64,000 bases of DNA from Pseudomonas rhizoryzae (GCF_005250615.1 NZ_SULM01000009.1:62001-126000), one strand, 5' to 3'. Counted from the stretch's first letter, positions 8,085 through 18,082 are shown. Program-made: numbers and translations. The notes: generated by a model from the sequence alone, not told the origin.

Positions 8085-9380
8085 ATGGACCTCTTCAGTC
8101 GCACCTTCAATCGCCAGCTCGACGGCCTCATCAGCGCCCTGCAGACTGGCGCAAGAGCGACCCCGCTCGCAACGGCGGACGCCAGGCTGAAACGGCTGGA
8201 AACCACCGTCGACCAGCAACTCGCCGAGCGGCTTGACCTCGTCCAACAGATCAGGGTACTGCAGCTGCAGACGGAGCAGCTGGATGTTCAATGCCAAGAT
8301 TTGCAACGGCAGCTGGCCTTGGCCGAGCGACGTTGGCAGCTGGTCGCTCCCGCCAATGGGGCCTGTTGGGAAATCAGGCTACCCGCCCCTGGTCGGGGGC
8401 AGGATGAGCCGACCCTACGCTGGTCCGCAGACATTGCTGGCCTCGGCGCTCTACCGACTCGGTTGCAGGCTTGGTTGGAGCTGATCCATCCGGACGAGCG
8501 CGCGGAGATCCGCAAAGCCCTGCTCACCCCTCAGGGACCGAACCCATTCAGCTTCGAACTGCGCCTGGCAGAGGGCGCCGGCACCTATCGCGGCTTCACC
8601 TTGCAGGGTCGACGCCTCGCTGGCACCCCAGGGGAGGCACCGCTGCTGCTGGGCACGCTACAGGACGTTCACGAGCAGCGCAGCCGCGACCGGGCCCATG
8701 CCCTGCTCAAGATCCGCTTCGATATCGCCCGCGACTGTATCCAGGATGCCCTGTGGGATATCGACATCAAGGACGGCGATCCGGCCAATCCCTCCAATGT
8801 CATCTGGTTCTCCCCGCAGATGCGGCGCTTGCTCGGCTACGAGTCAGTGGAGGAATTTCCCGATGTGCTCAACAGCTGGCTCTCCCATCTGCACCCCGAA
8901 GACAGCGACCGCGCCGTGCAGGCCTTCGTCGATCATGTCGGCGATCGCAGTGGCAAGACGCCTTTCGACGTCTCCTACCGACTCCGGTTGCGCAGCGGAG
9001 ACTATCGTTGGTTCCGCGGACGCGGCGAAAGCCAACGCAGTGCGGACGGCACCGCATTGCGCACGGTCGGCGCCATCATCGATATCCAGAGCCAAGAAGA
9101 GGAACGCTGGTTGCGCCAGGAGTACGAGCAGCAGAGCGAGGCGGCCCAGACCACCCTGCAACGCCTGACCCGCATCGTCAGTACCATCCAGGGCATCACC
9201 CACCAGACCAATCTACTCGCGCTCAACGCGGCCATCGAGGCCGCCCGGGCGGGTAGCGCCGGACGCGGTTTCGCGGTGGTCGCCGACGAGGTGCGTAAAC
9301 TGGCGATCCGCGCCAGCGAGGCCACGAGCGCCGCGGTCGAGATGCTCGAAAATCAGACGCAGGCCAAAGGGAAATTCTGA
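8085..9380 (+). CDS. Soluble PAS-domain chemoreceptor with very short signalling domain
   Basis: A 431-residue protein without membrane segments. The N-terminal 70 residues look coiled-coil. Two PAS-like domains follow (about 85-190 and 215-335; the second is PAS_3-like with [12 protein letters not shown] and [14 protein letters not shown]). Next comes a chemoreceptor signalling tip ([33 protein letters not shown]), where the protein ends only about 30 residues later. It lacks HAMP and most of the methylation helices. ATG 8085 follows CAAGGAG, 61 bases after the permease gene. A cytoplasmic receptor at the end of a catabolic operon suggests energy taxis or metabolism-dependent taxis; this is inference. 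Confidence 0.85.
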   Translation: MDLFSRTFNRQLDGLISALQTGARATPLATADARLKRLETTVDQQLAERLDLVQQIRVLQLQTEQLDVQCQDLQRQLALAERRWQLVAPANGACWEIRLPAPGRGQDEPTLRWSADIAGLGALPTRLQAWLELIHPDERAEIRKALLTPQGPNPFSFELRLAEGAGTYRGFTLQGRRLAGTPGEAPLLLGTLQDVHEQRSRDRAHALLKIRFDIARDCIQDALWDIDIKDGDPANPSNVIWFSPQMRRLLGYESVEEFPDVLNSWLSHLHPEDSDRAVQAFVDHVGDRSGKTPFDVSYRLRLRSGDYRWFRGRGESQRSADGTALRTVGAIIDIQSQEEERWLRQEYEQQSEAAQTTLQRLTRIVSTIQGITHQTNLLALNAAIEAARAGSAGRGFAVVADEVRKLAIRASEATSAAVEMLENQTQAKGKF

Positions 9381-9395
9381 GGGTTACCGGATCGC

Positions 9396-9953
9396 CTAGA
9401 GCCGGCGGCGCGCCAATTCCACGATCAGTCCGGCAACACCGCTCGCCATGGCGTCGTCGGCCTGCGCAGGGGGCATGGCCAGCAACAGCTGCGCCAGCCC
9501 TTCCAGTGCCAGGCCCTGCTCGCGCCCGGCGTGGCCGAGCACCTCGCTCAGGGCCTGGACCTGTCGTCGCCGGATCGTGCGAATACGCGCCTGCTGACCG
9601 GGATTCAAATGTCGAAACTCGTGGTGGGCCACCTGGGCGGACGCCCGCTGCGCCTGGACCAGCTCAAGGTAATCCTCGAGCAGACCACGGGGTGCCTGCC
9701 AGACCGGACGCTTGCCCGCGGCGGCCTTGAACAGCTGCAGCACCTCCAGCTCATGGTCCTCGATCAGCTCGAACAAGAGCTCCTGCTTGCCTTCGAAATG
9801 ATGATAGAGCGAGCCGGGCAGCAGGCCGACGACGTTCGCCAGGCGGCGCAGACTGACGCCGTGGTAGCCATCCTGGCTGAACAATTCCAGGGCGGCCTGA
9901 CGCAGGCGCTCGCCGCTGTCCTCGAAGCCCTGGTGCGAGGCGACGGCCGCCAT
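9396..9953 (-). CDS. TetR-family transcriptional regulator
   Basis: 185 residues with an N-terminal TetR helix-turn-helix (ALELFSQDGYHGVSLRRLANVVGLLPGSLYHHFEGKQELL, about residues 20-60) and a divergent ligand-binding domain. The ATG lies 3 bases after the acyl-CoA dehydrogenase stop, so it is probably the third gene of the ligase-dehydrogenase-tetR operon and may control it in response to acyl-CoA or acid. Its 3' end converges on the chemoreceptor gene. Confidence 0.9.
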   Translation of the reverse strand: MAAVASHQGFEDSGERLRQAALELFSQDGYHGVSLRRLANVVGLLPGSLYHHFEGKQELLFELIEDHELEVLQLFKAAAGKRPVWQAPRGLLEDYLELVQAQRASAQVAHHEFRHLNPGQQARIRTIRRRQVQALSEVLGHAGREQGLALEGLAQLLLAMPPAQADDAMASGVAGLIVELARRRL

Positions 9954-9956
9954 GCC

Positions 9957-11090
9957 CTAGTCACCCAGGTGGCGAGCGATGACCAGGCGCTGGATGTCGC
10001 TGGTGCCTTCGTAGATCTGGCAGATGCGGGCGTCCCGATAGATCCGCTCCAGCGGATAATCGTTCAGGTAGCCGTAGCCACCCAGGGTCTGCAAGGCCGC
10101 GGAGCAGACCCGCTCGGCCATTTCCGAGGCGAACAGCTTGGCCATGGAGGCCTCCACCAGCGCGGGGCGCCCGGCATCGCGCAGGGCCGCCGCGTGCAGC
10201 ACCATCTGCCGGGCCACGGCGATCTCGGTGGCCATGTCCGCCAGGCGGAAGGCGACCGCCTGGTGCTCGACGATGGGTTTGCCAAAGGTCTGCCGCTCGC
10301 GAGCGTAGCCCTTGGCATAGTCGAAGGCGGCACGGGCCATGCCGACCGCCTGGGCGGCGATGCCGATACGCCCGCCTTCCAGATTGGCCAGGGCGATGCG
10401 ATAACCCTCGCCTTCGGCGCCCAGTAGGTAGCTCGCCGGTACACGCACCCCATCGAGCTGGATCTGGCAGGTGTCGGAGGCGTGCAGACCCAGTTTGTGC
10501 TCGACGCGCACCACCTGGTAGCCGGGGGTATCGGTGGGCACCAGGAAGGCGGAGATGCCCTTCTTGCCCGCCGCCGGATCGGTGACCGCGAACACCAGCA
10601 CCACCCCGGCCTGGCTGCCGGAGGTAATGAACTGCTTGGCCCCGTCGATGACATAGTGGTCACCGTCGCGCCGCGCCCGGGTGCGCAGGTCGCTGGCATC
10701 GGAACCCGCCTGCGGCTCGGTGAGGGCGAAGGCACCGATCATCTCGCCAGTGGCCAGAGGCGTGAGGAAGCGCTCTTTCTGCTCCTCACTGCCGAAGCGG
10801 TCGATGGGCACGCAGCCAACCGAATTGTGCACGCTCATGATGGTGGAGCAGGCCCCGTCGCCAGCGGCGATCTCTTCCAGGGCCAGCGAATAGGCGACGT
10901 AGCCGGTGTCGCAGCCGCCCCAGGTATCCGGCACCAGCATCCCCATGAAACCCAACTCGCCCATCTCACGCAGCGCGTCACGGGGGAAGGCGCCGCTGCG
11001 GTCCCAGTCGGCGGCGTGGGGCTGCAACCGCTCCTGAGCGAAACGGCGCGCCATATCGACGATGCCCTGTTGTTCTTCGGTGATCAGCAT
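9957..11090 (-). CDS. Acyl-CoA dehydrogenase (FAD)
   Basis: 377-residue flavoenzyme oxidising acyl-CoA to 2-enoyl-CoA. Signatures include [16 protein letters not shown] (substrate/FAD loop), [18 protein letters not shown], and [19 protein letters not shown] near the C-terminus, whose Glu is the catalytic base in short/branched-chain members. The longer open frame upstream is excluded: ATG 11090 is preceded by AAGGAGA and gives the family N-terminus [19 protein letters not shown]. The gap to the upstream ligase gene is 28 bases, so they are cotranscribed. Together they suggest beta-oxidation-type breakdown of the acid released by the nitrile pathway. Confidence 0.95.
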   Translation of the reverse strand: MLITEEQQGIVDMARRFAQERLQPHAADWDRSGAFPRDALREMGELGFMGMLVPDTWGGCDTGYVAYSLALEEIAAGDGACSTIMSVHNSVGCVPIDRFGSEEQKERFLTPLATGEMIGAFALTEPQAGSDASDLRTRARRDGDHYVIDGAKQFITSGSQAGVVLVFAVTDPAAGKKGISAFLVPTDTPGYQVVRVEHKLGLHASDTCQIQLDGVRVPASYLLGAEGEGYRIALANLEGGRIGIAAQAVGMARAAFDYAKGYARERQTFGKPIVEHQAVAFRLADMATEIAVARQMVLHAAALRDAGRPALVEASMAKLFASEMAERVCSAALQTLGGYGYLNDYPLERIYRDARICQIYEGTSDIQRLVIARHLGD

Positions 11091-11118
11091 GGAGGTTCTC
11101 CTTGCAGGGATAGGGTGG

Positions 11119-12777
11119 CTAGGCGCTCTGCCGAACCGCCTGGGCCTTGGCGATTTCCTGGTTGCGCAGGATGAAACGCTGCAACTTGCCGCTGGGGGTC
11201 TTCGGCAGCTCGGCGACGAATTCGATCTCCCGCGGATAGGCATGGGCAGCCTGGCGCCGGCGCACGTGCAGACGCAGTTCCTCGGCCAGCGCCGCACTCG
11301 GTTCGAAGCGGGGATGCAGCACCACGAAGGCCTTGATGATCTCGGTACGCTCCGGGTCGGGCTTGCCGATCACCGCGGCTTCGATCACCGCCGGATGCTC
11401 GATCAGCGCACTTTCCAATTCGAAGGGGCCGACGCGATAGCCGGAGGTGGTGATGACGTCGTCGGCGCGGCCGACGAAGCTGATGCTGCCGTCGGCGTTC
11501 AGCTCGCAGGTGTCGCCGGTCAGGTAGTAGTGGTCGACGAAGGCTTTGGTCGGGCTGCCGAGATAGCCACCGAACCAGCACAGCGGCGACTGCGCGAGAT
11601 CCAGGGCCAGGATGCCGGGCACCCCTACCGGCAACTCCTGCCGCGTCGTCTCGTCCAGCACCACCACCCGGTGGCCCGGGCTGGCGAAGCCGGCCGTGCC
11701 CGGCTGTACCGGATGGCGCAGGGCGTGGTGGTTGCACAGCACCATGCCCAGCTCGGTCTGGCCGTAGTGATCGTGAATCGGCGCCTGCAGCTGCTCGGCG
11801 AACCAGCGGATGACCTCCGGGTTGAGCGGCTCGCCCGCACTGCTGACCACCCGCAGCTGGCCACGGAGCGCCTGGCTGACCGCCTCGCCGCCAGCGATGA
11901 GCAGGCGGTAGGCGGTGGGCGAACCAGCCAGGTTGGTGATGCCGTGCTCGCGCACCAGGCGACAGGTACTTTCCGCGGAGAAGGGACCGTCGTAGAACAG
12001 GGTGGGATGGCCCAGCGCCAGGGGGCCGGTGACCGCGTAATAGAGGCCATAGGCCCAGCCCGGATCGGCCAGGTTCCAGAAGGCGTCGGTGGGTCTCAGG
12101 TCGACGGCCTCGAGCATGTAGCCCATGAAGGCCACGATGGCCTTGAGCGGCACCGCCAGCGGCTTGGCCGGTCCGGTGGTACCCGAGGTACACATCAGCA
12201 GGAAGGGATCTTCCGCGGTCCGTAACACGGGGTCGAAGAGGGTCGGCTGGCGCTCCAGCTCGTGCCAGAAGCTGAAATCGCCCCGCTCGATGCCCAGGCC
12301 GCGCCGCTGGCCCACGGTCAGGATCGCGGGGCAGCCCGGCACCTCGTCCAACTTGCTGCGGTTGCCGGCATCGGTTACCACCAGCCGCGCCTGGGAGACG
12401 GCCAGACGGTGCTCGATGGCCTTGGGCCCGAAGGCGGTGAAAAGCGGTTGGTACACCGCGCCGAGCCGCCAGGTGCCGAGAATGGCGATCAGCAACTCCG
12501 GGGTGCGCGGCAACAAGCCGGCCACTCTATCCCCGGGGCCGATGCCCTGGCTGGCGAGGAAACCGGCGAACTGCGCGGCACGCTGCTGCAGTTCGATGAA
12601 GGTCCAGGACTCTCGCTGGCCATCGCGGCCTTCCCAGAACAGCGCGATCCGCCCGGGCAGCGCATGGCGATCGCAGCATTCGACACAGGCGTTGACGGCG
12701 GCGAGCGAGCCACTCAGGCGCTGCGCGACACTGGCGGCGTAGTCGAACCGAGCATGGACGTCGGCATAGTCCTGCAT
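11119..12777 (-). CDS. AMP-forming acyl-CoA synthetase
   Basis: 552-residue adenylate-forming ligase: acid + ATP + CoA to acyl-CoA + AMP + PPi. Motifs in order: [11 protein letters not shown] (196-206, phosphate loop), YGQTE (338-342), YLTGD (418-422), [16 protein letters not shown] (hinge, 436-451) and PKTPSGK with catalytic Lys531. The start at 12777 is set by GAGGAAGGG; the open frame extends upstream into the AraC gene region. Sequence style is that of acetyl/medium-chain acyl-CoA synthetases. Acyl-CoA synthetase genes also flank the aldoxime-nitrile cluster of P. chlororaphis, so activation of the carboxylate made by the amidase is likely. Confidence 0.93.
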   Translation of the reverse strand: MQDYADVHARFDYAASVAQRLSGSLAAVNACVECCDRHALPGRIALFWEGRDGQRESWTFIELQQRAAQFAGFLASQGIGPGDRVAGLLPRTPELLIAILGTWRLGAVYQPLFTAFGPKAIEHRLAVSQARLVVTDAGNRSKLDEVPGCPAILTVGQRRGLGIERGDFSFWHELERQPTLFDPVLRTAEDPFLLMCTSGTTGPAKPLAVPLKAIVAFMGYMLEAVDLRPTDAFWNLADPGWAYGLYYAVTGPLALGHPTLFYDGPFSAESTCRLVREHGITNLAGSPTAYRLLIAGGEAVSQALRGQLRVVSSAGEPLNPEVIRWFAEQLQAPIHDHYGQTELGMVLCNHHALRHPVQPGTAGFASPGHRVVVLDETTRQELPVGVPGILALDLAQSPLCWFGGYLGSPTKAFVDHYYLTGDTCELNADGSISFVGRADDVITTSGYRVGPFELESALIEHPAVIEAAVIGKPDPERTEIIKAFVVLHPRFEPSAALAEELRLHVRRRQAAHAYPREIEFVAELPKTPSGKLQRFILRNQEIAKAQAVRQSA

Positions 12778-12881
12778 GATCCCTTCCTCGATCTTGTTGT
12801 TATGGAATGGGATCGACTCTAGCGCTCGCCTTGCGCCAGACAATGACCTATAGCTGCAACAGGGCTGAGCGGTTTGGACAG

Positions 12882-13910
12882 TCAGGCCGGTGCGGCACCG
12901 GCCAGGATCAGTTGGCGGTAGTGGCCGGGATTGGTCCCGGTCCACTTGCGGAAGCCCTTGTAGAAGGCGCGGACGTCGGAGAAGCCCAGGGCAACGGCGA
13001 TGTCCTCCAGGCTGCGCTGGCGGTCGGCCAGCCAGGCGATGGCGCGCTCGCGGCGCACGCTGTCCTTGAGCGCCTGGTAGGACTGCCCCTGCTCCGCCAG
13101 CCGGCGGCGTAGCGTGGCCGAAGACAGGTGCAGTTGCTGCGCCATGTCCTCCCCGGTCGGCCACTGGTCGCCGGGCAGGTCACGCAGGCGCGCCTTGAGA
13201 CGCTCGGCCAGACTCTCGGCATCGCGATAGCGCTGCAGGATGTTGTTCGGTGCCCCGGCGAGAAAACGGGCCACGTCGGCCTGGCTACGCCGGATCGGCG
13301 CATCCAGCACCTCGGCGGCGAAGATCAGCCGGGTCTGCGGCTGGCCGAATCTGAGGTTGTCGGAAAACAGCACCCGGTAGTCGTCGGTGAAGTCCGGCTC
13401 GGCGCACTGCAGTTCCACTGCCAGCAAGGGGATGCGCCGCCCGATCAGCCAGCAGGCCAGGCCGTGCACGATCAGCCAGTAGGTGAAACAGGTAAAGGCG
13501 CGGGGTGCTGACCCGTCAGGCGCCCGCAACTGGATCGATGCCAGGCTGCGCTGGTGGACCAGTTGCGCCTCCAGGCGCTCGAAGCCGAGGTTCAAGAAGC
13601 CCAGCGCCAGCTCCAGGGCATCGCCCAGGCGGGCTTGGGTCAGGCATAGGCGACAGAGAAAGGCGAAGCTGCCGGAGCGCAGCCGGCGGGGGTCCATGCC
13701 GAAGAATTCATCGTCGAAGCGCAGGGCCAGACGCCGCCAGAGCCGGCCATAGAGCGCTACCGGCACCCGCGACTCAGCCAGACAGCGCGGATCCAGGCCC
13801 AGCTCGACCAACAGCGCCTCCAGCGGGCGTTCGACAGTGACGAAAGCGGCCAGAGCCTCGCGCACCAGCTCGGTGGCTATGGTGCCGCGCGACGGCGGGG
13901 AGGACGACAT
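12882..13910 (-). CDS. AraC-family regulator with arabinose-binding-like N-terminal domain
   Basis: 342 residues. The N-terminal 200 residues match the OruR/ArgR-like sensor type (Arabinose_bd). The C-terminal AraC domain has two helix-turn-helix units (MAQQLHLSSATLRRRLAEQGQSY and LEDIAVALGFSDVRAFYKGFRKWTG). The start has AGGAGT 8 bases upstream. It is transcribed in the same direction as the acyl-CoA ligase gene, 104 bases upstream of it, and is a candidate regulator of that operon. Confidence 0.93.
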   Translation of the reverse strand: MSSSPPSRGTIATELVREALAAFVTVERPLEALLVELGLDPRCLAESRVPVALYGRLWRRLALRFDDEFFGMDPRRLRSGSFAFLCRLCLTQARLGDALELALGFLNLGFERLEAQLVHQRSLASIQLRAPDGSAPRAFTCFTYWLIVHGLACWLIGRRIPLLAVELQCAEPDFTDDYRVLFSDNLRFGQPQTRLIFAAEVLDAPIRRSQADVARFLAGAPNNILQRYRDAESLAERLKARLRDLPGDQWPTGEDMAQQLHLSSATLRRRLAEQGQSYQALKDSVRRERAIAWLADRQRSLEDIAVALGFSDVRAFYKGFRKWTGTNPGHYRQLILAGAAPA

Positions 13911-14036
13911 GGGTACTCCTGTTCGAGGCGAGGCCGACCGCTACGGCCAGACCTACCTTATCCATGAATGCGCCACAGCTAAGCATACCCAGGCGAGACC
14001 AGACAAACCCCGGCTGGCCTGCGAGGGTGCCCGGCC

Positions 14037-15182
14037 TTACAGACACTCCCCTACCGCCCGGGCCAAGGCCTGGGCGCGTGGGTCCATCAGCACATAGGGT
14101 CCCAGGGTGTTGGTGACGAAACCGAAGGCCACCTCGCGTTCAGGGTCAGCGAAGCCGGTCGAACCGCCCGCGCCTGGATGACCGAAGGCCTGGGGGCCGA
14201 GGCCATAGGTGGCATTGGCCTGCTCAGGCTGGTCGAGCATGAAGCCCAGGCCGAAGCGGGTCGGCGTCAGCAGGGTGCGATCCTCGCCCTGGCTATGCTC
14301 GCGCAGGGCCTCGCTCAGGGTTTCCCATTCCAGCAGATCGCCCGCCAGCAGCCCGGCATAGAAGCCGGCCAGGCTGCGCGCATGGCCGTGGCCATTGGCC
14401 GCCGGTTGCTCGAAACGCCGCCACTCGGCCTTGTTGGTGCTGGTGAGCACCCCGGACGGATTGCCGAAGGCCAGGGTCGGCAAGGCGGCGGGGTCACTCA
14501 TGGTGGTCTTGAGCAAACGCTGGGCCGCCGCATCGCCCAGCACGCCCTTGCCGCGAACGATGTGGGCGACCCGCTCGTCCTCGCTCGCCGGCAGGCCGAT
14601 GTGGAAATCCAGGCCGAGACGGCCAGCGGTGCGCGCCACGATGGCTTCGCCCGGCGCCCGACCATCGGCGCGGCGGATCAGCTCGCCGAGCAGCCAGCCG
14701 AAGGTGATGGGGGCATAGCCATGGGCGGTGCCGGGCGTCCACCAGGGCGCCTCGGCGGCCACGGCGGCGGTCATCTGTGCCCAGTCGTAGAGGGCATCGC
14801 CGGGCAGCCGCTCACGCAGGGCCGAGACACCGGAGCGGTGGCTGAGCAGTTGGCGCAGGGTGATCTCGGCCTTGCCGGCGGCGGCGAACTCGGGCCAGCG
14901 CTCGGCCACCGGGGCATCGAGCGCCAGCTTGCCCTCCTCCACCAGTTGCAGCGCCGCCACCGAGGTGAAGGCCTTGGTACAGGAAAACAGATTCAGCAGG
15001 GTATCGGTGTGCCAGGGCGTCTGGCCGTCCTTGTCGGCCAGGCCGCCCCAGAGATCCAGCACGGTCTCCCCGGCCACCTGCACGCACAGGGCCGCACCCC
15101 GGGTCTGGCCGGCGGCGAGCAAATCGGCGAAGGCCTCGCGGACGGATTCGAATCTCAGGTCGTGATAGCCGTGGACGGTCAT
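14037..15182 (-). CDS. Class-C beta-lactamase-like serine hydrolase (EstB type)
   Basis: 381 residues with the SxxK nucleophile motif Ser67-Cys-Thr-Lys70, Tyr156 in HGYAPI (Tyr of the YxN-like motif) and a C-terminal FGHPGAGGSTG block in place of KTG. No signal peptide is seen, and the hydrophilic N-terminus argues for a cytoplasmic esterase/peptidase rather than a resistance enzyme. ATG 15182 has GGAAGGAC upstream; the upstream in-frame ATGs run into the REP sequence. Substrate unknown. Confidence 0.88.
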   Translation of the reverse strand: MTVHGYHDLRFESVREAFADLLAAGQTRGAALCVQVAGETVLDLWGGLADKDGQTPWHTDTLLNLFSCTKAFTSVAALQLVEEGKLALDAPVAERWPEFAAAGKAEITLRQLLSHRSGVSALRERLPGDALYDWAQMTAAVAAEAPWWTPGTAHGYAPITFGWLLGELIRRADGRAPGEAIVARTAGRLGLDFHIGLPASEDERVAHIVRGKGVLGDAAAQRLLKTTMSDPAALPTLAFGNPSGVLTSTNKAEWRRFEQPAANGHGHARSLAGFYAGLLAGDLLEWETLSEALREHSQGEDRTLLTPTRFGLGFMLDQPEQANATYGLGPQAFGHPGAGGSTGFADPEREVAFGFVTNTLGPYVLMDPRAQALARAVGECL

Positions 15183-15210
15183 GGGGTGTCCTTCCAAAAA
15201 TTTGTCGAGC

Positions 15211-15275
15211 ATCGCGGCCATGGGCCGCTCCTACAGGAGCGTCAAACCATTGTAGGAGCGGCCCATGGCCGCGAT
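15211..15275. repeat. REP doublet (REPIN-like), perfect 25-bp inverted repeat
   Basis: Positions 15211-15235 and 15251-15275 are exact reverse complements (GTAGGAGCGGCCCATGGCCG core), separated by 15 bases. The GTAGGAGCGGC motif is the Pseudomonas REP head. Each arm also contains its own GGCCATGGCC palindrome. Lies between the serine hydrolase and dinG genes. Confidence 0.85.
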
Positions 15276-15297
15276 GAAACAGTTGATCGTAACGCCC

Positions 15298-15345
15298 GTA
15301 GGAACGGCGGCATTGACGGACCGAATGGCCGCGAAGGCCTCCTAC
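15298..15345. repeat. Second, degenerate REP pair at the dinG 3' end
   Basis: GTAGGAACGGC (15298) and an inverted CCGCGAAGGCCTCCTAC (to 15345) form an imperfect inverted pair of REP heads. The right arm overlaps the dinG stop codon (15342-15344). Confidence 0.65.
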
Positions 15346-17486
15346 TGAATCTCCCGCCGAAACGGCGGCAATGCATTGAGGATGGCCTTGCCATAGCGCT
15401 GGGTCACCAGGCGGCGGTCGAGCAGCGAGATGGTGCCGCTGTCCTGTTCGGTGCGCAGCAGTCGGCCGCAGGCCTGGATCAGGCGCAGCGAGGCGTCGGG
15501 TACGGCGATCTCCATGAAGGGATTACCGCCACGGGCCTCGATCCACTCGGCCAGGGCGGCTTCCACCGGGTCGTCCGGCACGGCGAAGGGGATCTTGGCG
15601 ATAACCACGTGCTCGCAGTAGGCGCCCGGCAGGTCGACCCCCTCGGCGAAGCTGGCCAGGCCGAACAGCACGCTCGCCTCGCCGTCGTCGACGCGCTTCT
15701 TGTGCTTGTTGAGGGTCTCCTGCTTGGACAGGTTGCCCTGGATCAGCACCCGCTTGCGCCAGTCACGCTCCAGACCTTCGAAGACGTCCTGCATCTGCCG
15801 CCGCGAGGAAAACAGCACCAGGCTCCCCCGCGCTCCTTCGAGCATGGCCGGCAGCTCGCGGACGATGGCCGCGGTGTGCTCGGCGGCGTTGCGTGGATCG
15901 GCCTTCAGATCCGGCACCCGCAGCACTCCCGCCTCGGCATGGCGGAAGGGACTGGGCACGATGGCGGTGGCCGCCGAGCGCGGTAGGCCGGATCTCATGC
16001 GGAAGCGGTCGAAGGTCCCCAGGGCGGTCAGGGTCGCCGAGGTCACCAGGGCGCCATAGGCGACGTTCCACAGGTGCCGGCGCAGCATGTCCGCCGCCAG
16101 GATGGGGCTGGCGTTGACCTCGATGTCGTACAGCGAACCGGTCTCGGCCAGGGTCATCCAGCGCGCCATGGGCGGGCTGTCTTCCGGGTCTTCGCAGGTG
16201 AAGGCCGTCCACAACTCCCAGTTACCCTGGGCGCGGGCCAAGAGGCTGCCGAACAGCGGATACCATTCCTCGGCCTGGTAGCTGGCGAGGCCGATGCTGG
16301 ACTCGCCATCCATGGCCTGCTTGAGCATCTCAGTCAGGCGGGTGAACAGATCGGTGAGCTTGGCGAAGCCCTTCTTCAGCTCGATGCCCATCTCGCGCAG
16401 GTCTTCGGGGATCACCCCACCGACGAATCTATGCCGTGGCCGCTCGCGGCCTTCCATGTCCTCGCCGGCGCGAAAGTCGGCCAGGGCCTCGCAGGCACTG
16501 AACATGAATTGCTGCTGGGTCCTGATCTCCCGCGCCAGCTCCGGCACCTGCTCCACCAGCCGGCCGAGATCACCGGGCAACGGATGCTGGGCCAGGAGCT
16601 TGGTGAGGTTCTTGGCGATCTGCTCCAGCCACTCGGCGGTGGATCTCAACCGGGTGAAATGGGCGAAGTGGCCGATAGCCTTGTCCGGCAGGTGGTGGCC
16701 CTCGTCGAACACATAGAGGGTGTCGCGCGGATCGGGCAGGATGGCACCGCCCCCCAGGGCCAGGTCGGCCAGCACCAGGTCATGGTTGGTGACGATGACA
16801 TCGACCTTGGTCATGCCTTCGCGCGCCTTGTAAAAGGCGCACTGCTGGAAGTTGGGACAGTGGCGATTGGTGCACTGGCTGTGGTCGGTGGTGATGCGCG
16901 ACCACTGGACATCCTCGATGGCCTCCGGCCAGCTGTCGCGGTCACCGTCCCAGCGGTTGCCGGCCAGGCGCTCGATCATCTTGCCGAACAATTCGTTGGA
17001 CGCCTCGTCGATGTCGATCTTGAAGCCATCCTCGGCGAACAGCTGGGCAGTGGCGTTCTGCGCCTGGCCTTCCTGCAGCAGCATGTCCAGTTTGGACAGG
17101 CACATGTAGCGACCACGCCCCTTGGCCAGGGCGAAGCTGAAGGACAGACCGCTGTTGCGCAGGATGTCCGGCAGGTCCTTGTGCACGATCTGCTCTTGCA
17201 ACGCCACGGTGGCGGTGGCGATCACCAGGCGCTTGCCGGCGGCCTTGGCCGCGGGAATGGCGGCCAGGGCGTAGGCCACGGTCTTGCCGGTACCGGTGCC
17301 CGCCTCCACCGCCACCACCGCCGGTTCACCCTCGCGATGGCCTTCCTCGTCCTGGGCGATGGCACCCAGGCCCTTGGCCGTCTCCGCGATCATCAGCCGC
17401 TGGCCATAGCGCGGCTTGAGCGACTTGGCTTCGAGGAAACGCGTGTAGGCGCCCTGGATCTGGGTCTTGAGTTCGGTGCTGAGCAT
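15342..17486 (-). CDS. dinG: ATP-dependent DNA helicase DinG
   Basis: 714-residue superfamily 2 (XPD-like) 5'-3' helicase that resolves R-loops, G4 and recombination intermediates. Walker A EAGTGTGKT at 61-69; DEAH-type box DEGH in YVFDEGHHLP; four Cys of the Fe-S cluster are visible (RYMCLSKL, then SQCTNRHCPNFQQC). C-terminal helicase motifs include ACGRLLRTEQDSGTI. Length and architecture match Pseudomonas DinG. The start has GGAA about 9 bases upstream. The dinG, DUF1145, OmpA-like run is a conserved Pseudomonas neighbourhood. Confidence 0.96.
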   Translation of the reverse strand: MLSTELKTQIQGAYTRFLEAKSLKPRYGQRLMIAETAKGLGAIAQDEEGHREGEPAVVAVEAGTGTGKTVAYALAAIPAAKAAGKRLVIATATVALQEQIVHKDLPDILRNSGLSFSFALAKGRGRYMCLSKLDMLLQEGQAQNATAQLFAEDGFKIDIDEASNELFGKMIERLAGNRWDGDRDSWPEAIEDVQWSRITTDHSQCTNRHCPNFQQCAFYKAREGMTKVDVIVTNHDLVLADLALGGGAILPDPRDTLYVFDEGHHLPDKAIGHFAHFTRLRSTAEWLEQIAKNLTKLLAQHPLPGDLGRLVEQVPELAREIRTQQQFMFSACEALADFRAGEDMEGRERPRHRFVGGVIPEDLREMGIELKKGFAKLTDLFTRLTEMLKQAMDGESSIGLASYQAEEWYPLFGSLLARAQGNWELWTAFTCEDPEDSPPMARWMTLAETGSLYDIEVNASPILAADMLRRHLWNVAYGALVTSATLTALGTFDRFRMRSGLPRSAATAIVPSPFRHAEAGVLRVPDLKADPRNAAEHTAAIVRELPAMLEGARGSLVLFSSRRQMQDVFEGLERDWRKRVLIQGNLSKQETLNKHKKRVDDGEASVLFGLASFAEGVDLPGAYCEHVVIAKIPFAVPDDPVEAALAEWIEARGGNPFMEIAVPDASLRLIQACGRLLRTEQDSGTISLLDRRLVTQRYGKAILNALPPFRREIQ

Positions 17487-17620
17487 GCCTGGTTCCGGGC
17501 GATGACAAAAAAGCGCCGCGTCCGACGGACGAGCGCTGTATGCATCTACAGTAATGGATCTGGGCCGCTATGATAACGCGCCTGTCGTCAGGATGCGCCC
17601 GACGTTGAGGTCGCAGGCCC

Positions 17621-17762
17621 AGAACCTGTTCAAAGGCTGCTGCGCGTCGGCCAAACCGCGTTGGAAATAGCTTCGGAATGCTCATTTACCACTCGTAAAC
17701 TCCGCTTCCTCAGCTATTTCCGCCTTGTTTGACTCTAGCTCGCGAGCCTTTGAAAAGGCTCT
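17621..17762 (-). repeat. Inverted-repeat intergenic element, copy 1
   Basis: About 142 bp bounded by imperfect terminal inverted repeats (AGAACCTGTTCAAAGG left; CCTTTGAAAAGGCTCT right). Its interior is the reverse complement of copy 2 at 19885-20056; the shared core at 17677-17702 includes TTTACCACTCGTAAA. The right end touches the stop codon of the DUF1145 gene. No reading frame. Confidence 0.8.
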
Positions 17763-18025
17763 TAGAGCGCACCCGGCAACTGGGGTGGCAAACGATGAAA
17801 GGCGCCGAAGATCAGCAGGGCAACCCGGTCTAGCCAGGGATGGCGGCGCAGGCGCAGGGCGCGGCGGCTGGCGAAGAGTTCACCCAGGTGCAACAGCAGC
17901 AGGGCCAGGGCGACCAGCGCGAGCAATTCAGGGAAGGGGCGAGCGAGAGGCAGAGCGAGGGTAGCGGCTGCGGCGAGCCAAAATAGCAGGAGAAGGATTT
18001 TGCCGGTAAGGGACAGGGTTTTCAT
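17762..18025 (-). CDS. DUF1145 family small membrane protein
   Basis: 87 residues with two hydrophobic helices (about 8-28 and 33-52) and a basic C-terminal part, matching the DUF1145 (YhhL-like) family. It lies between dinG and the OmpA-like gene, as elsewhere in Pseudomonas. No function is established. The ribosome binding site is weak. The stop codon is formed at the edge of repeat copy 1, so the last residues (LPGAL) may have been changed by that insertion. Confidence 0.8.
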   Translation of the reverse strand: MKTLSLTGKILLLLFWLAAAATLALPLARPFPELLALVALALLLLHLGELFASRRALRLRRHPWLDRVALLIFGAFHRLPPQLPGAL

Positions 18026-18082
18026 GAAATCCAGCAGGAGAACGAGATGGATTGGACCATAACGCCACTGGCTGGAAAAAGT

